Both the position numbers and the translations under genes were made by a program. Below are positions 24,846 to 36,432 of a DNA stretch of 64,000 nt, piece after piece. This DNA comes from Marthasterias glacialis (lineage: Eukaryota > Echinodermata > Asteroidea > Forcipulatida > Asteriidae), in the NCBI GenBank assembly GCA_911728455.2, contig OU452223.1:3060174-3124173 (forward strand), written 5' to 3'. Every line of letters starts with the position of its first letter. Position 1 is the first letter of the stretch. The notes beneath the pieces were generated by a model. That model saw nothing but the letters and a program-made list of their open reading frames with translations, was not told the DNA's origin and ran no database searches.

Positions 24846-25076
24846 CTGAATAGAGATGAGATCAAACAAGATGGCAGAAAGTTTATAAAAGTTGAAATAC
24901 AATGATTCAAAAATTCTTTAAGCCCTTGTATTAACAAAAATTACCGTGCCTATGCAAGGTATTTTTTTTTAAAACCTCTGCAATAATCTTTTTTGAGAAT
25001 ATCGCCGTCTTCTTTTTACTTTTATTAAGTCAAAATAGCCCAACTGTTCAGTTTGAATAAATGACAAAAGTATTAC

Positions 25077-25187
25077 CTTGTAAATTAAGTCTGAGTGTGT
25101 TAGCAACATGGCACATATAGGCACCAGGCTCCATCGGTTATGAAATGTTAGATCATTGACCAATGGGGAAACCTCTCTGACATGGAT
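25077..25187 (-). CDS. Exon candidate R, copy 1
   Basis: 111-bp minus-strand segment, 37 codons, phase 0 to 0. It lies between the acceptor TTTCCTCTGATAG and the donor GTAATACTT. It encodes IHVREVSPLVNDLTFHNRW followed by SLVPICAMLLTHSDLIYK. Two further copies (32308, 41763) have the same length, splice sites and open frame with conservative changes (D/E, L/M, L/F). The hydrophobic stretch LVPICAMLL is short for a membrane span. Family not recognised; the best evidence for coding is three-way conservation. Confidence 0.55.
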
Positions 25188-25539
25188 CTATCAGAGGAAA
25201 CTGGAAAGATAAGAAACCATGGTTACATCAAACACAGTTGAAAAGGATGACACATCAGTGGTGTTTGAAAATGAAAAATCATTCAAATCCTGCATTTTCC
25301 ACTAAAAACACCATACAATCAATAAATCCTGTACCACTGAAGGTGCATAAAACTAACACACCACAGATTGTTTTCTTGAATGGATGGGTAGTTTATCATT
25401 GTGCTGGGTACAGTTCCAACAAACTATTTTTTTTCTTTTTATCCCACAAAGATCCTTGTCATTTATTAGGATGAACTACATCACAGGTTGTCCTTTATTT
25501 TGCCATGTTTTTATAACCATAATTCTTCCAACTTGAATA
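25188..25539. other. Module flank, no gene seen
   Basis: Conserved with 32419-32750 and 41874-42210. AT-rich, no recognisable feature. Confidence 0.6.
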
Positions 25540-25669
25540 TTGGAGAGCGTCTAATAGCATTTCAATTTGGAAATCTTTTGGTCATTTTGGATTGACCGGT
25601 CTTTTTCTCATGCTGCACCACGTTTATGGAATGAATTGCCATCAACTGTCATAATACTTCGACCCAAAA
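25540..25669 (+). mobile_element. LINE 3' fragment (L2/CR1-like C-terminus)
   Basis: Encodes remnants of the C-terminal AAPRLWNELPS-type motif of L2/CR1-like LINEs (clearest in the copy at 32.8 kb). It stops at GACCCAAAAT, where a TTAA-type element begins. Confidence 0.55.
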
Positions 25670-26039
25670 TGGGTAAATTGGATCCCCCCCCCCTCAGATC
25701 TCATCCACGCGATGTTGGATTTTGATGATATTTGGTAGGGTAATAGAGAACAATACATAATAAGTATCTGTGAATAATTTTATCTGAATTAGTTAATGTA
25801 TGACGTAATTATAGCTCATTAGTTGGCAAAATACTTCCTGAAAATATACATCAAACTGGAACGAACGAAAATCTCTCACTGTGAGAAAACGGCACCTCCA
25901 ATTTTCATTGGTGTCAAAATGTGCCTAAGACATTGGCAAAAAAAGTCATAAAGGCTCAACGCGCAGAAACAAAACCAATGAGACGCTTTTTTAAAAAACA
26001 ACAGGGGGGGGGAGATTCCATCCCCCCTTTGAGGGTTAA
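25670..26039 (-). mobile_element. TTAA/CCCT miniature transposon (piggyBac-like ends), copy A
   Basis: Right end reads CTTTGAGGGTTAA; on the reverse strand that is TTAA then CCCTCAAAG, the layout of piggyBac-type ends. The body matches 40612-41028 in the opposite orientation (shared TCTCACAGTGAGAGATTTTC and TAATGAGCTATAATTACGT). The other terminus is missing. No coding capacity. Confidence 0.6.
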
Positions 26040-26399
26040 GACTAAATCTTTCTAAATTTACATATAAGAAAGGTCAAGGGTCACATGCAAATGCTATTCC
26101 TGTCATTTTTGCCCCATAAACAAACAGCACTTGTAACCAAGGACGTAAACATACCCTGTCACATGTTCCCAACACAGCACACAGATGGGTCAAGACAGTC
26201 AAGATTAATCTTGGGAGATTTTATTATGCAAAGTTGGGTTTATCTCTGGATTGCAAAGTGCCACAGAGTTCCAACAAACATCAATTTAAAGCTTAGAAAA
26301 TGGCCTTTTAATCCATGTATATAACTCCAAAAGTCAATTTTGCGACATCAGGGCCATTTTTCGCAGAGCTGGTCACATATGGTTTTCCTTTCCGGGACA
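26040..26399. other. Unique stretch, nothing recognised
   Basis: No match to other modules and no supported feature. Confidence 0.5.
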
Positions 26400-27150
26400 A
26401 TTATTCTTATTGATAGACGCCTTGTTTGTTGTCCACTTGTTTCTTCATTAAGGAGATTAGAATTTCTAGTGCTTTGTTACGGTCTTCAAAACCAGAGTCA
26501 TTGGGAACGGGGGAGAGCTGTTGAGTAGATATGTCGGTTGGACTCCGACTAAAGTTTGGTACAGGAAAATTTCCCAGGGTGTTTTTGCTTTTGATCAATG
26601 ACCAGTGTTTTTTGACTGCATGATGGCTCATATACAGGGTTCGGTGTTGTTGTGTAAACAAATGGAGTCTTGATTTCTTGTTTTTTGTTTATCTGCCATT
26701 TATGAATTAGGTTTGATCTTTCAAAGAAAGATACTTGGTTTGTGGTGTTGTTTATTTCTGATGGATCATAGCTTCTTGCTGTTAATCTCTCAGAAAAGTT
26801 GTTTACTTTGACTAAAAAATCATCTTCATTGTCTTGGTTTGAACGGTTGCGTTCCGGCAGGTTTATTATGCATCAGGAAAGTAAATCTCATTCTTCTTTA
26901 GAAGGTATTGAAATCACTCAGAAGTTTGCGTTGTTTGGGTTTGGCTGGAGTTGGAATAAAATTGAGACATTTTCCTAATGCCATTTTCTCTACTGGGGAA
27001 AGGATGACATATAAAATAACCTTTTCACAAAATCTTGTCCTCAATTTAAGGGAGTTGTGAAAACAGAAAATAATAAAACAAAAAGAGGGTTTGTTTTGAC
27101 TGAGGTCCGAAACCTTGAATAACTGGATGTCCTTCCCTTATAAAAGAGAT
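26400..27150 (-). mobile_element. Broken retroelement piece, possibly Penelope-like, copy 2
   Basis: Paralogue of 20810-21620 from the same tandem module. Minus-strand words such as KKHWSLIKS are reminiscent of Penelope-like polymerases ahead of the catalytic core. Old, with several breaks. Confidence 0.3.
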
Positions 27151-27321
27151 GGTTGAAGTTAAACAAATCTTTGGAGAAATTTAAGGGTACTGAAAAGACA
27201 TGGACTATGAAGTGAGGTTCGAATCCAGTACCACTGAGGTCAGGCAGGAAAGGAAACCAATAAGTCAACCTGATTATAAGACAGTGGTTACAACAAACAA
27301 CACAGTATTGATAACACTTAC

Positions 27322-27398
27322 CTTCTTGGTAGGCTTGTTTTACTTGACTTGACCTCTGATGTTTCTCTCGCAGCAAAGTTTAGGGTCTTCTTCACTGT
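27322..27398 (-). CDS. Exon candidate P, copy 2
   Basis: 77 bp, with the best acceptor of the three copies (TTGTTATTTTTGCAG) and donor GTAAGTG. Frame 0 opens TVKKTLNFAARETSEV and ends SLPRR. Same phases as copies 1 and 3. It lies downstream, on the minus strand, of exon T at 31014, whose phase-0 exit it matches. Confidence 0.55.
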
Positions 27399-28085
27399 CT
27401 GCAAAAATAACAAGTGTATATATCATATACACTTGTTATGATCATTTTATGAAAATGGTAAGCTTTCAAATTAAAAATGTCGTGATTATTTATTTCAACA
27501 GATGTTTTTAGTAATAGATGATGCACTTCATTTTTCAGGATCAAAGTTAAGAATTGGATTCACCTAAGTTGTTCAGTGACAGAGTGAAGAGATAACACCC
27601 TCAATTATTTGCCTTAGCATTCGCTACTTGTCATTAGGATATAATTCTCTTACTGATCCAGTTTATTTTACTTCAGATATCCTGATACAAATACAAGAAC
27701 AACATCATTGTTCAGCATGCTAAACCAACAGCCAACATTTAACATGATCTTTATACATAAACCCTGCCATTATTTCCTGTGTGCAGAATGTTGTCTTCAG
27801 CATTTTTCCCAACAGAAAATAGCGCTTCAGAATACTGATTTGTACTCAATGGAAGTGATCAAATCCAGAAGCATCAGATTGCATTGCCCCCTGAATCTCC
27901 AAGAATTCTGTTACACCTGGGCCACCCCTCTCCCGATGAACTGCTTCGGTCACATGCCCTACAAGTGAAATCTTCTATAAATGTATGTATTGGGTTATGG
28001 CTGAATTTGTACAGCAAGGAACATAGCAGTTTGCACCAACACGTTGTAAATTATTCTCAAGAGCTCTATGGGAAGATATTATCTT
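27399..28085. other. Module flank before array 3
   Basis: Matches 21893-22260 and 33864-34430. A block at 27780-27970 (from GTGTGCAGAATGTTGTCTTC), shared with 34238-34430, has a plus-strand open frame of unclear origin. No gene claimed. Confidence 0.55.
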
Positions 28086-30275
28086 TTCATAGAAACAACT
28101 CTTGCTCATGGCAGCATCTCACTAGCAGTGTGGCCGGAGGGTCTGGGGCTTGGCAGTGGGGGAACAACTCTTGCTCATGGCAGCATCTTACTAGAGGTGT
28201 GGTCGGAGGGTTGGGGGCTGGGCAGTGGGGGCAACTCTTGCTCATTGGACCAACTCACTAGCGGTGTGGCCGGAGAGTTTGGGGCTGGGAAGTGGGGGAA
28301 CAACTCTTGCTCATGGCAGCATCTTACTACTGGTGTGGCCGGAGGGTTGGGGGCTGGGAAGTGGGGGTAACTCTTGCTCATTGGACCATCTCACTAGCGG
28401 TGTGGCCGGAGAGTTTGGGGCTGGGCAGTGGGGGAACAACTCTTGCTCATGGCAGCATCTTACTAGCGGTGTGGCCGGAGGGTTGGGGGCTGGGCAGTTA
28501 TGGGGCAACTCTTGCTCATGGCAGCATCTTGCTAGCGGTGAGGCCGGAGGGTTGGGAGCTGGGCAATTTGGGGCAACTCTTGCTCATGGCAGCATCTTAC
28601 TAGCTGTGTGGTTGGGGGCTGGGCAGTGGGGGCAACTCTTGCTCATTGGACCAACTCACTAGCGGTGTGGCCGGAGAGTTTGAGGCTGGGAAGTGGGGGA
28701 ACAACTCTTGCTCAGGGCAGCATCTTATTAGCTGCAAGGCCAGAGGGTTACGGGCTGGGCAGTGGGGGAACAACTCTTGCTTATGGCAGCATAATACTAG
28801 CGGTGCAGCCGGATGTTGGGGGCTGGGCAGTTAGGGGGCAACTCTTGCTCATGGCAGCATCTTGCTAGCGGTGAGGCCGGAGGGTTGGGAGCTGGGCAGT
28901 TTGGGGCAACTCTTGCTCATGGCAGCATCTTACTAGCGGTGTGGCCGGAGGGTTGGGGTCTGGGCCATGAGGGGGGGGGGGGGCAACTCTTGCTCAAGGC
29001 AGAATCTTACTAGCAGCTTTGTCAGAGGGTTGGGGCTGGGCAGTGTTGGGGCTGGGCAGTGGGGGTACAACTCTTGCTCATGGCAGCATCTTACTAGCGG
29101 TGTGGCCAGAGGGTTGGGGTTTGGGCCATGAGGAATGGGGGGGCAACTCTTGCTCAAGGCAGAATCTTACTAGCGGTGTGGCTGGAGGATTGGGGGCTGG
29201 GCAGTGGGGGAACAATTCTTGCTCATGGCAGCATCTTACTAGCGGTGTGGCCGGACGGTAGGGGGCTGGGCAGTGGGGTGCAACTCTTGCTCATGGCAGC
29301 ATCTTACTAGCGGTGTGGCCGGAGGGTTTGGGGCTGGGCCGTGGGGGGCTACTCTTGCTCATGGCAGCATCTTCCTAGCAGCGTTGTCAGAGGGTTGGGG
29401 CTGGGCAGTGTTGGGGCTGGGCAGTGGGGGTACAACTCTTGCTCATGGCAGCATCTTACTAGCGGTGTGGCAGGAGGGTTGGGGGCTGGGCAGTGGGGTG
29501 CAACTCTTGTACATGGCAGCATCCTACTAGCGGTGTGGCCGGAGGGTTGGGGGTTGGGCAGTTGGGAACAACTCTTGCTCATGACAGCATCTTACTAGCT
29601 GTGTGGCCGGAGGTTTGGGGGCTGGGCAGTTGGGGGGCAACTCTTGCTCATGGCAGCATCTTGCTAGCGGTGAGGCCGGAGGGGTGGGAGCTGGGCAGTT
29701 TTGGGCAACTCTTGCTCATGGCAGCATCTTACTAGTGGTGTGGCCAGAGGGTTGGGGTCTGGGCCATGAGGGGGGGGGGGGAAACTCTTGCTCAAGGTAG
29801 AATCTTACTAGCGATGTGGCTGGAGGGTTGGGGGCTGGGCAGTGGGGGAACAATTCTTGCTCATGGCAGCATCTTACTAGCGGTGTGGCCGGACGGTTGG
29901 GGGCTGGGCAGTGGGGTGCAACTCTTGCTCATGGCAGCATCTTACTAGCGGTGTGGCCGGAGGGTTGGGGGCTGGGCAGTGGGGGGCAACTCTTGCTCAT
30001 TGCAGTATCTTACTATTGTTGTAGCCGGAGGGTTTGGGGCTGGGCAGTGGGGGGCAACTCTTGCTCATGGCAGTATCTTACTAGTGGTGAGGCCGGAGGG
30101 TTAGGGGCTGGGCAGTGGGGGGTAATTCTTGCTCATGGAAGTATCTTACTAGCGGTGTAGCCGGAGGGTTGGGGGCTGGGCAGTGGGGGGGGGGCAACTC
30201 TTGCTCATGGCAGTATCTTACTAGTGGTGTAGCCGGAGGGTTGGGGGCTGGGCAGTGGGGGGCGCTACCCTACAA
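28086..30275. repeat. 69-bp minisatellite, array 3 (about 32 units)
   Basis: Largest array. The right flank is the same block Q as after arrays 1, 4 and 5. Variants include units with TTGGACCAACTCACTAGCGG in place of the usual start and sub-arrays with GGGCCATGAGGGGGGGG. Blocks of units are themselves duplicated, for example around 28225-28310 and 28380-28470. Each unit keeps the G-quadruplex pattern on the plus strand. Confidence 0.95.
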
Positions 30276-31013
30276 AATTCCAGTCTCTGCCAGGTGCCTC
30301 CACCCCCTCCCAAAAAAAAATGGAGATACATGTAATTCTGTAACAAAAACTGTACCTGAGCCCCCTTTTCCCTGTGTTGCCCAGTGAAAATATCTTGGCT
30401 GCGCCGCAGCAACTTACATAATGTCAAATCATCAAAATTAATGCTGTTAATAAAATAATTGTTGCAAAAGTGGCTCCCAATAAACTACTAGAACAATTAT
30501 CAGCCTTTGTTTAAATGTTGATGGTGCCCTGTACATCACCCCTTGGATCACCTTCTTCTCTTCCTGTAGGCAGAGTCAGTACATCTTACCTTTGTAATGA
30601 ACAGCACAAAAGGAACTCTCACCTTACAAAGTAATGTCTCTAAAGCAATCTACCCTGTGAATAATAAAACACTGTTAACGCCATCATCAAGAAATGTGAA
30701 GTTGCTGTCTCTTCCCTAACAGCTGGTTCACAAGCTGCCTTTGCACTCTCTGTAATGGACAAAAACAAAATCCTACACAGTAGAGAAGCACAGTAGAGGG
30801 CCCTAGACAGGCAGAAACAACAAAATATCTACTGATCTTTGCAAAGCCAACAATTTGTGAGGAGCTTTTTAAAGAGTAGCTAAATATTGCCATATGATTA
30901 GAACATTACTGACAAAACCTTAAAAAAGTCAAACAACAACCAAGATTATAAAGTTAAATCCATTGCTTTCTACAATGATCTCTGGATTAACAAGTGCTTG
31001 TATATATTTTTAC
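30276..31013. other. Module block Q, copy 2
   Basis: Conserved AT-rich block after the array. CTCF-like CAGTAGAGGGCCCTAG near 30791. No frame-conserved exon besides T. Confidence 0.65.
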
Positions 31014-31098
31014 CCGCTTGCACTGAAGGCAACATTGGATGATGTTATTTGGAATTTGGTCATCTACTTGTTGATGAGTAGATTTCTTAAGACTATGG
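31014..31098 (-). CDS. Exon candidate T, copy 2
   Basis: 85 bp, one codon shorter than the other copies (an in-frame loss near its start: HSLKKSTHQQ against HVSLKKSTHQQ). Acceptor AGTTGCATCTGCAG, donor GTAAAAATA. Ends QCCLQCKR. An in-frame indel is what a coding exon under constraint would show. Confidence 0.55.
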
Positions 31099-31580
31099 CT
31101 GCAGATGCAACTAAAAAAGGGTTTTGTGTTATTTGGAATTTGTAAGGGAAGTGACAGGTTATAATTATTGGTTAAAGAGGTACGGTAATACATCATTGGT
31201 TTTAAAACAGATGCAGTTATTCTCATCTTCTACTTTACAGTTGAGGTGAACGTTGATGAAGTCTGAAGATCTAGCAAATGTCCTGCATTTTGAATTTTAA
31301 CCAACATCTAAAATTTGGTTTGATAAATGTGTTTAAGATGAATCATCTCATCAAGGAACTTGCTGTAATTGAAAAAAAAACACCATTGCTTTGGTCACTT
31401 TAAATATTCTATTCATTCTTGCAAGGAAATGACTTTGACAATCTTTCAGACAGAAATACTTCTTTGGAGCATGTTTGGAGGGCTCGATTGAAACGGAATG
31501 GTTTTTCCAATCAGTGAGATTCAGAATATAACCAGTATATTTCAAGAGTTATCAAATTACATGCATTGTCTGTAACTTAC

Positions 31581-31687
31581 ATGCACTTTGGTAGAGGAAA
31601 CAGTTTCTATTTATGGGACTAACAGTATCACACTGCATACCTTGATTAAATGTAACATTCTGGCTATGGCCAAAGGTCAGCGCACAT
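31581..31687 (-). CDS. Exon candidate S2, copy 1
   Basis: 107-bp minus-strand segment after acceptor TTCTTCTTATTTTGCAG and before a consensus donor GTAAGTTAC. Phase-2 frame open for 35 codons: CALTFGHSQNVTFNQG, then MQCDTVSPINRNCFLYQSA. Three cysteines and an N-glycosylation motif (NVT) suggest a secreted protein. An internal GTATGC could act as an alternative donor after TTTAATCAAG. The copy at 40133 differs by three codons and keeps length and splice sites. Confidence 0.55.
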
Positions 31688-31841
31688 CTGCAAAATAAGA
31701 AGAAACAGACGGGGAAAGGGAAGAAACAAATGTGTTAGGCAGATTTGAAACTTCAAAGATGAGTAAGATCTAATCCATTAGGATTGCCATTAGTTTACCT
31801 TACTTGGTTATGTTGGATGGTTTTACTCTGTGTAGTTTTCT

Positions 31842-31967
31842 CTATGCAGAGTTGACTTTTTCTCTAGCATTCCAGGCTTTATCCTGAATACCGCCCTCTA
31901 TGTTTGACTGGCCTGCAATAACCTGATCTGCATCATGTCGGGACTTGCCTAGCTTCCTTGCAATTAT
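31842..31967 (-). CDS. Exon candidate S1, copy 1 (possible terminal exon)
   Basis: Minus-strand frame opening directly at acceptor CATCTCTATTCAG in phase 0 and running 41 codons to a TAG: IIARKLGKSRHDADQV, then IAGQSNIEGGIQDKA, then WNAREKVNSA. The pattern is heptad-like. Phase 0 fits exon R (32308) immediately upstream. I see no good donor before the stop except a weak GTTATT after HDADQ, so this may be a last exon. No AATAAA was found soon after it, which weakens that reading. Confidence 0.5.
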   Translation of the reverse strand: MIARKLGKSRHDADQVIAGQSNIEGGIQDKAWNAREKVNSA

Positions 31968-32307
31968 CTGAATAGAGATGAGAATAAACAAGATGGCAGA
32001 AATTTTTTTTTTCATAAAGTAGTTCACATTGGATGGCCATATGAATGCAAGAAGCAGCAGTGTGGGACTTAATGCAAAGTTAACAAACCACTTAACACAA
32101 CAATTTTCAAGGCAAATCTTTACACTAGATTTCCAAATTGAAATACAATGATTCACACATTCTTTAAGCCCTACATGACAGTATTAACAAAATATACCGT
32201 GCCTATGCAAGGTATTATTTTTTTAAAACCTCTGCAATAATTTTTTTGTTTGAGAATATCACTGTCTTCTTTTTACTTCTATTAACTCAAAATAGCCCAA
32301 CTATTAC
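31968..32307. other. Intron-like block between S1 and R
   Basis: Includes the intact TTAA target (GGGACTTAATGC, about 32066-32077) that is occupied by a transposon in the 40.6-41.0 kb copy. Confidence 0.6.
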
Positions 32308-32418
32308 CTTGTAAATTAAGTCTGAGTGTGTTAGCAACATGGCACATATAGGCACCAGGCTCCATCGGTTATGAAATGTCAGCTCATTGACCATAGGGGA
32401 AACCTCTCTGACATGAGT
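32308..32418 (-). CDS. Exon candidate R, copy 2
   Basis: 111 bp, phase 0 to 0. Acceptor CTTATCTTTCCAGATAG, donor GTAATAGTT. Encodes THVREVSPMVNELTFHNRW, then SLVPICAMLLTHSDLIYK. Spliced to S1 at 31967 the frame continues without a partial codon. Confidence 0.6.
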
Positions 32419-32759
32419 CTATCTGGAAAGATAAGAAACCATGGTTACATCAAACACAGTTGAAAGGGATGACACATCAGTGGTGTTTGGAAAAGGAAAA
32501 TCATTCAAATCCTCCAGTTTCCACTAAAAACACCATACAACCAATAAACCCTGTACCACTGAAGGTGCATAAAACTAACACACGACAGATTGTTTTCTTG
32601 AATGGATGGGTAGTTTGTCATTGTGCTGTTAATAGACAGTTCCAACAAACTATTTTTTTCCTTTTCATCCCACAAAGATCCTTGTCATTTATTTGGCTGA
32701 ACTACATCACAGGTTATCCATTATTTTGCCATGAATTTATAACCGTAATGCTCCCAACT
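32419..32759. other. Module flank, no gene seen
   Basis: Conserved with 25188-25540 and 41874-42210. Confidence 0.6.
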
Positions 32760-33389
32760 TTAAAATTGGAGAGAGTCCAATAGCATTTCAATTTGGGACT
32801 CTTTTGGTCATTTTGGGTTGACCAATCTTTTTCTCATGCTGCACCTCGACTATGGAATGAATTGCCATCAACTGTCATAATACTTAAACCCAAAATTGCT
32901 GAGACAACCCCTGTTGATAAAATCCAACCCAAGAGTGGAGTTGCACTTCAGAAAATTCCAAACAAACTCCAGCTCAAGAGTGAGGATAATCACCAGGAAG
33001 GAGAAGGAGAAGGCTACAGGTTTGTCAAAGTTAATTCTGCTGTGAACTTAGGAGTGGATGCTGCTGTAGGTCAACAGCGAGTAAATCCTGAATGCACTGG
33101 TCATCCCCAACTGGTCACTGGTGCAGAGGAGTTTAGAGGTCTTGCCGTGGCCGAGATGATGTCATGCCGAAAGTGTGTTCTCCACACCCGCACGAAAAAA
33201 CTGTACACAGAAATACCTCAGACAAGGAGAGGACAACCCACTGCCGTCCTAAACATGGCTTTCCAAGTCTGCCTTCACAATACTGAGATTGCAGCTGCTG
33301 GTGCAAGGAGGCGTTTATCTACGATGGATACAGCTCAGGTTCACTCAAGAAACGCCCTGCAGAAGTATGCAAATAAATTAATTCATTGA
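32760..33389 (+). pseudogene. LINE C-terminus fused to Mutator-like fragment, copy 2
   Basis: One open frame from 32793 (198 codons) joins two unrelated sources. Residues 1-32 include SHAAPRLWNELPSTV, the C-terminal motif of L2/CR1-like LINEs. From PKIAETT on it is the Mutator-like N-terminal region with SCRKCVLHT, KLYTEIPQTRRG and LNMAFQVCLHNTEI. It ends ALQKYANKLIH. The catalytic domain is missing. The same junction occurs at 19.99 kb, so the fusion preceded the module duplication. Confidence 0.5.
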
Positions 33390-33786
33390 TAAGTGATGGT
33401 ACTGTCCAGATCAGGGGTTAATTTGACAGGGGTTAATTGTAGATGAATATAAGATGACCGGTGGAAATAACATGACAGATTGCATCACTAGTTTCAACGA
33501 GATAGGTGAGACTGAGGATATTTTTTCCAGATCCTCAAAAAGCAAGAACATGTTTTCATGCCTCGAGTATGGGCACTCATCAGTTGCAAATAGTTGATTC
33601 TGACTGATAAAAGAGATGGTTGAGGTTTAACAACTCTTTTGAAAAAAGAGGGTACTGAAAAGACAAGGACTCTGAAGTTAGATTCGAACCCAGGACCACT
33701 GAGGTCAGGCAGGAAGAGAAACCACTAAGTTAACCAGACTATAAGACAGTGGTTACAACAAACAACACAGTATTGATAACACTTAC
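33390..33786. other. Flank between fusion and exon P
   Basis: First 200 bp match 20526-20720. The retroelement piece seen in the other two modules is missing here. Then conserved sequence leads to exon P. Confidence 0.6.
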
Positions 33787-33863
33787 CTTCTTGGTAGGCT
33801 TGTCTTACTTGACTTGACCTCTGCTGTTTCTCTCGCAGCAAAGGTTAAGGTCTCCTTCACTTT
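33787..33863 (-). CDS. Exon candidate P, copy 3
   Basis: 77 bp, donor GTAAGTG, acceptor TTGACAG. Frame 0 opens KVKETLTFAARETAEV and ends SLPRR. Its phase-2 exit does not match exon R (phase 0) just downstream but does match S2 and T, so exon order in a transcript is unclear. Confidence 0.5.
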
Positions 33864-34735
33864 CTGTCAATTTAAGAAGTACATATACACTTGTTATGAT
33901 CATTTTATGAAAATGGTAAGCTTTCAAAATAAAACTTACGTGATTATTTATTTCAACATATATTTTTAGTAATATATGATGCCCTTCATTTTTCAGGATC
34001 AAAGTTAAGAATTGGATTCACCTGAGTTGTTCAGTGACAGAATGAAGAGATAACACCCTCAATTATTGCCTGAGCAATAGCTACTTGTCATTAGGATATA
34101 GTTTTAATACTGATCCAGTTTCTTTTACTTCAGATATCCTGCTATAAATACAAGAATAACATCATTATTCAACATGTTAAATCAACAGCCAACATTTGTC
34201 ATGATCATTATACATTAACATTGCAGTTATTTCTCGTGTGCAGAATGTTGTCTTCAGTATTTTTCCCAAAACAAAATAGCGCTTCAGAATACTGATTAGT
34301 ACTCAATGGAAGCGATAAAATCCAGTAGCGTCGGGGTGCATTGTCCCCTGAATCCCCAAAAGTTCTGTTTCACATGGGCCAGCCCTCCCCAGATGAACTG
34401 CTTCGATCCACACACCCTTGGTTAACTGTGGACAATTTGGATTTAGAGCCCACCAATAAAGTTGGAGTTCCTACCCTGCCTGTCATGAATTAAGAAGAGC
34501 CCTATAATATCTGAAATCTTGTATAAATAATACATGTTTAGTAACAATAATGACATGATTGATGAGAAATTGACATCTATGCACTGGCTAAAAGAAAAAT
34601 TCAAATTTTGTGTCAGCTTATGGCTGAATTTGTACCACAATTAATAGCAAGAAACATTGTTTGCACCAACAAGTTGTAAATCATTCTCAAGATCTGTATG
34701 GGAAGATATTGTTACCTTTTTATAGAAACAACTCA
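33864..34735. other. Module flank before array 4
   Basis: Like 27399-28085 but with an extra stretch of about 220 bp at 34420-34640 absent from the other copy. No gene seen. Confidence 0.55.
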
Positions 34736-35680
34736 TGTTCATGGCAGCATCTTACTAGTGGTGTGGCCGGAGGGTAGGGGGTGGGCAGTGGTGGGCAACT
34801 CTTGCTCATGGCAGCATCTTACTAGCGGTGTGGCCGGAGGGTTGGGGGCTGGGCAGTGGGGGAACAACTCTTGCTCATGGCAGCATCTTACTAGCGGCGT
34901 GGCCGGAGGGTTGGGGGCTGGGCAGTGGGGGAACAACTCTTGCTCATGGCAGCATCTTACTAGCGGTGTGGCTTGAGGGTTTGGGGCTGGGCAGTGGGGG
35001 AACAATTCTTGCTCATGGAAGCATCTTACTAGCTGTGTGGCCGGAGGGTTGGGGGCTGGGCAGTGGGGGAACAACTCTTGCTCATGGCAGCATCTTACTA
35101 GCGGTGTGGTTGGAGGCTTGGCAGTGGGGGAACAACTCTTGCTCATGGCAACATGTTACTAGCGGTTTGGCCTGAGGGTTGGGGGCTGGGCAGTGGGGGA
35201 ACAACTCTTGCTCATGGCAACATCTTACTAGTGGTGTGGTTGGAGGGTTGGGGGCTTGGCAGTGGGGAACAACTCTTGCTCATGGCAGCATCTTACTAGC
35301 GGTGTGGCCAGCTGGTTGGGGGCTGGGCAGTGGGGGAACAACTCTTGCTCATGGCAGCATCTTACTAGTGGTGTGGCCGGAGGGTAGGGGCTGGGCAGGG
35401 GGCAACTCTTGCTCATGGCAGCATCCTACTAGCGGCGTGCCCAGGGGGTTGGGGCTAGGCAGTGGGGGAACAACTCTTGCTCATGGCAGCATCTTACTTG
35501 CGGTGTGGCCAGAGGGTTTGGGGCTGGGCAGTGGGGGAGCAACTCTTGCTCATAGCAGCATCTTACTAGCGGTGTGGCCGGGGAGATGGGGGCTGGGCAG
35601 TGGGGGACAACTCTTGCTCATGGCAGCATCTTACTAGCGGTGTGGCCGGAGGGTTGGGGGCTGGGTAGTAGGGGGCACGG
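34736..35680. repeat. 69-bp minisatellite, array 4 (about 14 units)
   Basis: The most regular array: most units read GGAGGGTTGGGGGCTGGGCA followed by GTGGGGGAACAACTCTTGCT. G-quadruplex pattern kept on the plus strand. Confidence 0.95.
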
Positions 35681-36432
35681 CCCCCTCAATTTTCTAGTCT
35701 CTACCAGGTGCCTTCCTCAAAAAAAAAAAAAATGTAGATACATGTAGTTAAGTAACAAAAACTGTACCTGGGCCCCACTTCCCTGTGTTCCCCAATGAAA
35801 ATATCTTGGTCGGCCGCGGCAATTTACATTATGTCAAATCATCAAAATTATTGCTGTTAATAAAATAATTGTTGCAAAAGTGGCTCCCAATAAGCTGCTA
35901 GAACAATTATCAGCCTTTGTTTAAATGTTGTTGGTGCCCTGTACACAAACCCTTGGATCACCTTCTTCTCTCCCTGTAGGCAGAGTCCATACATCTTACC
36001 TTTGTAATGACCAACACAAAAGGAACTCTCACCTTATAAAGCAATGTCTCTGCCAGGAATCACCAAGCAACCCTGTGTTTAACAAACACTGTGAACTCCA
36101 TCATCAAGAAATGTGAAGTTGCTGTCTGCTGACTATCTGCTGGTTAACAAGCTGCCTTCGCACTCTCTGTAATGGACAAAAACAAAATCCTGTTCAGTAG
36201 AGAGGCACAATAGAGGGCGCCAGACAGGCAGAAACAATAAAATATCCACTGATCTTTGCAAAGCCAACAATTTGTAAAGAGCTTTTTAAAGAGTAGCTAA
36301 ATATTGCCATATGATTAGAACATTACTGACAAAACCTTAAAAAAGTCAAACAACAACCAAGATTATAAAATTAAATCCATTGGTATCTACAATGATCTCT
36401 GGATTAAAACAAGTGCTTGTATATATTTTTAC
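35681..36432. other. Module block Q, copy 3
   Basis: Conserved block after the array. The CTCF-like CACAATAGAGGGCGCCAG lies near 36207. Confidence 0.65.
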
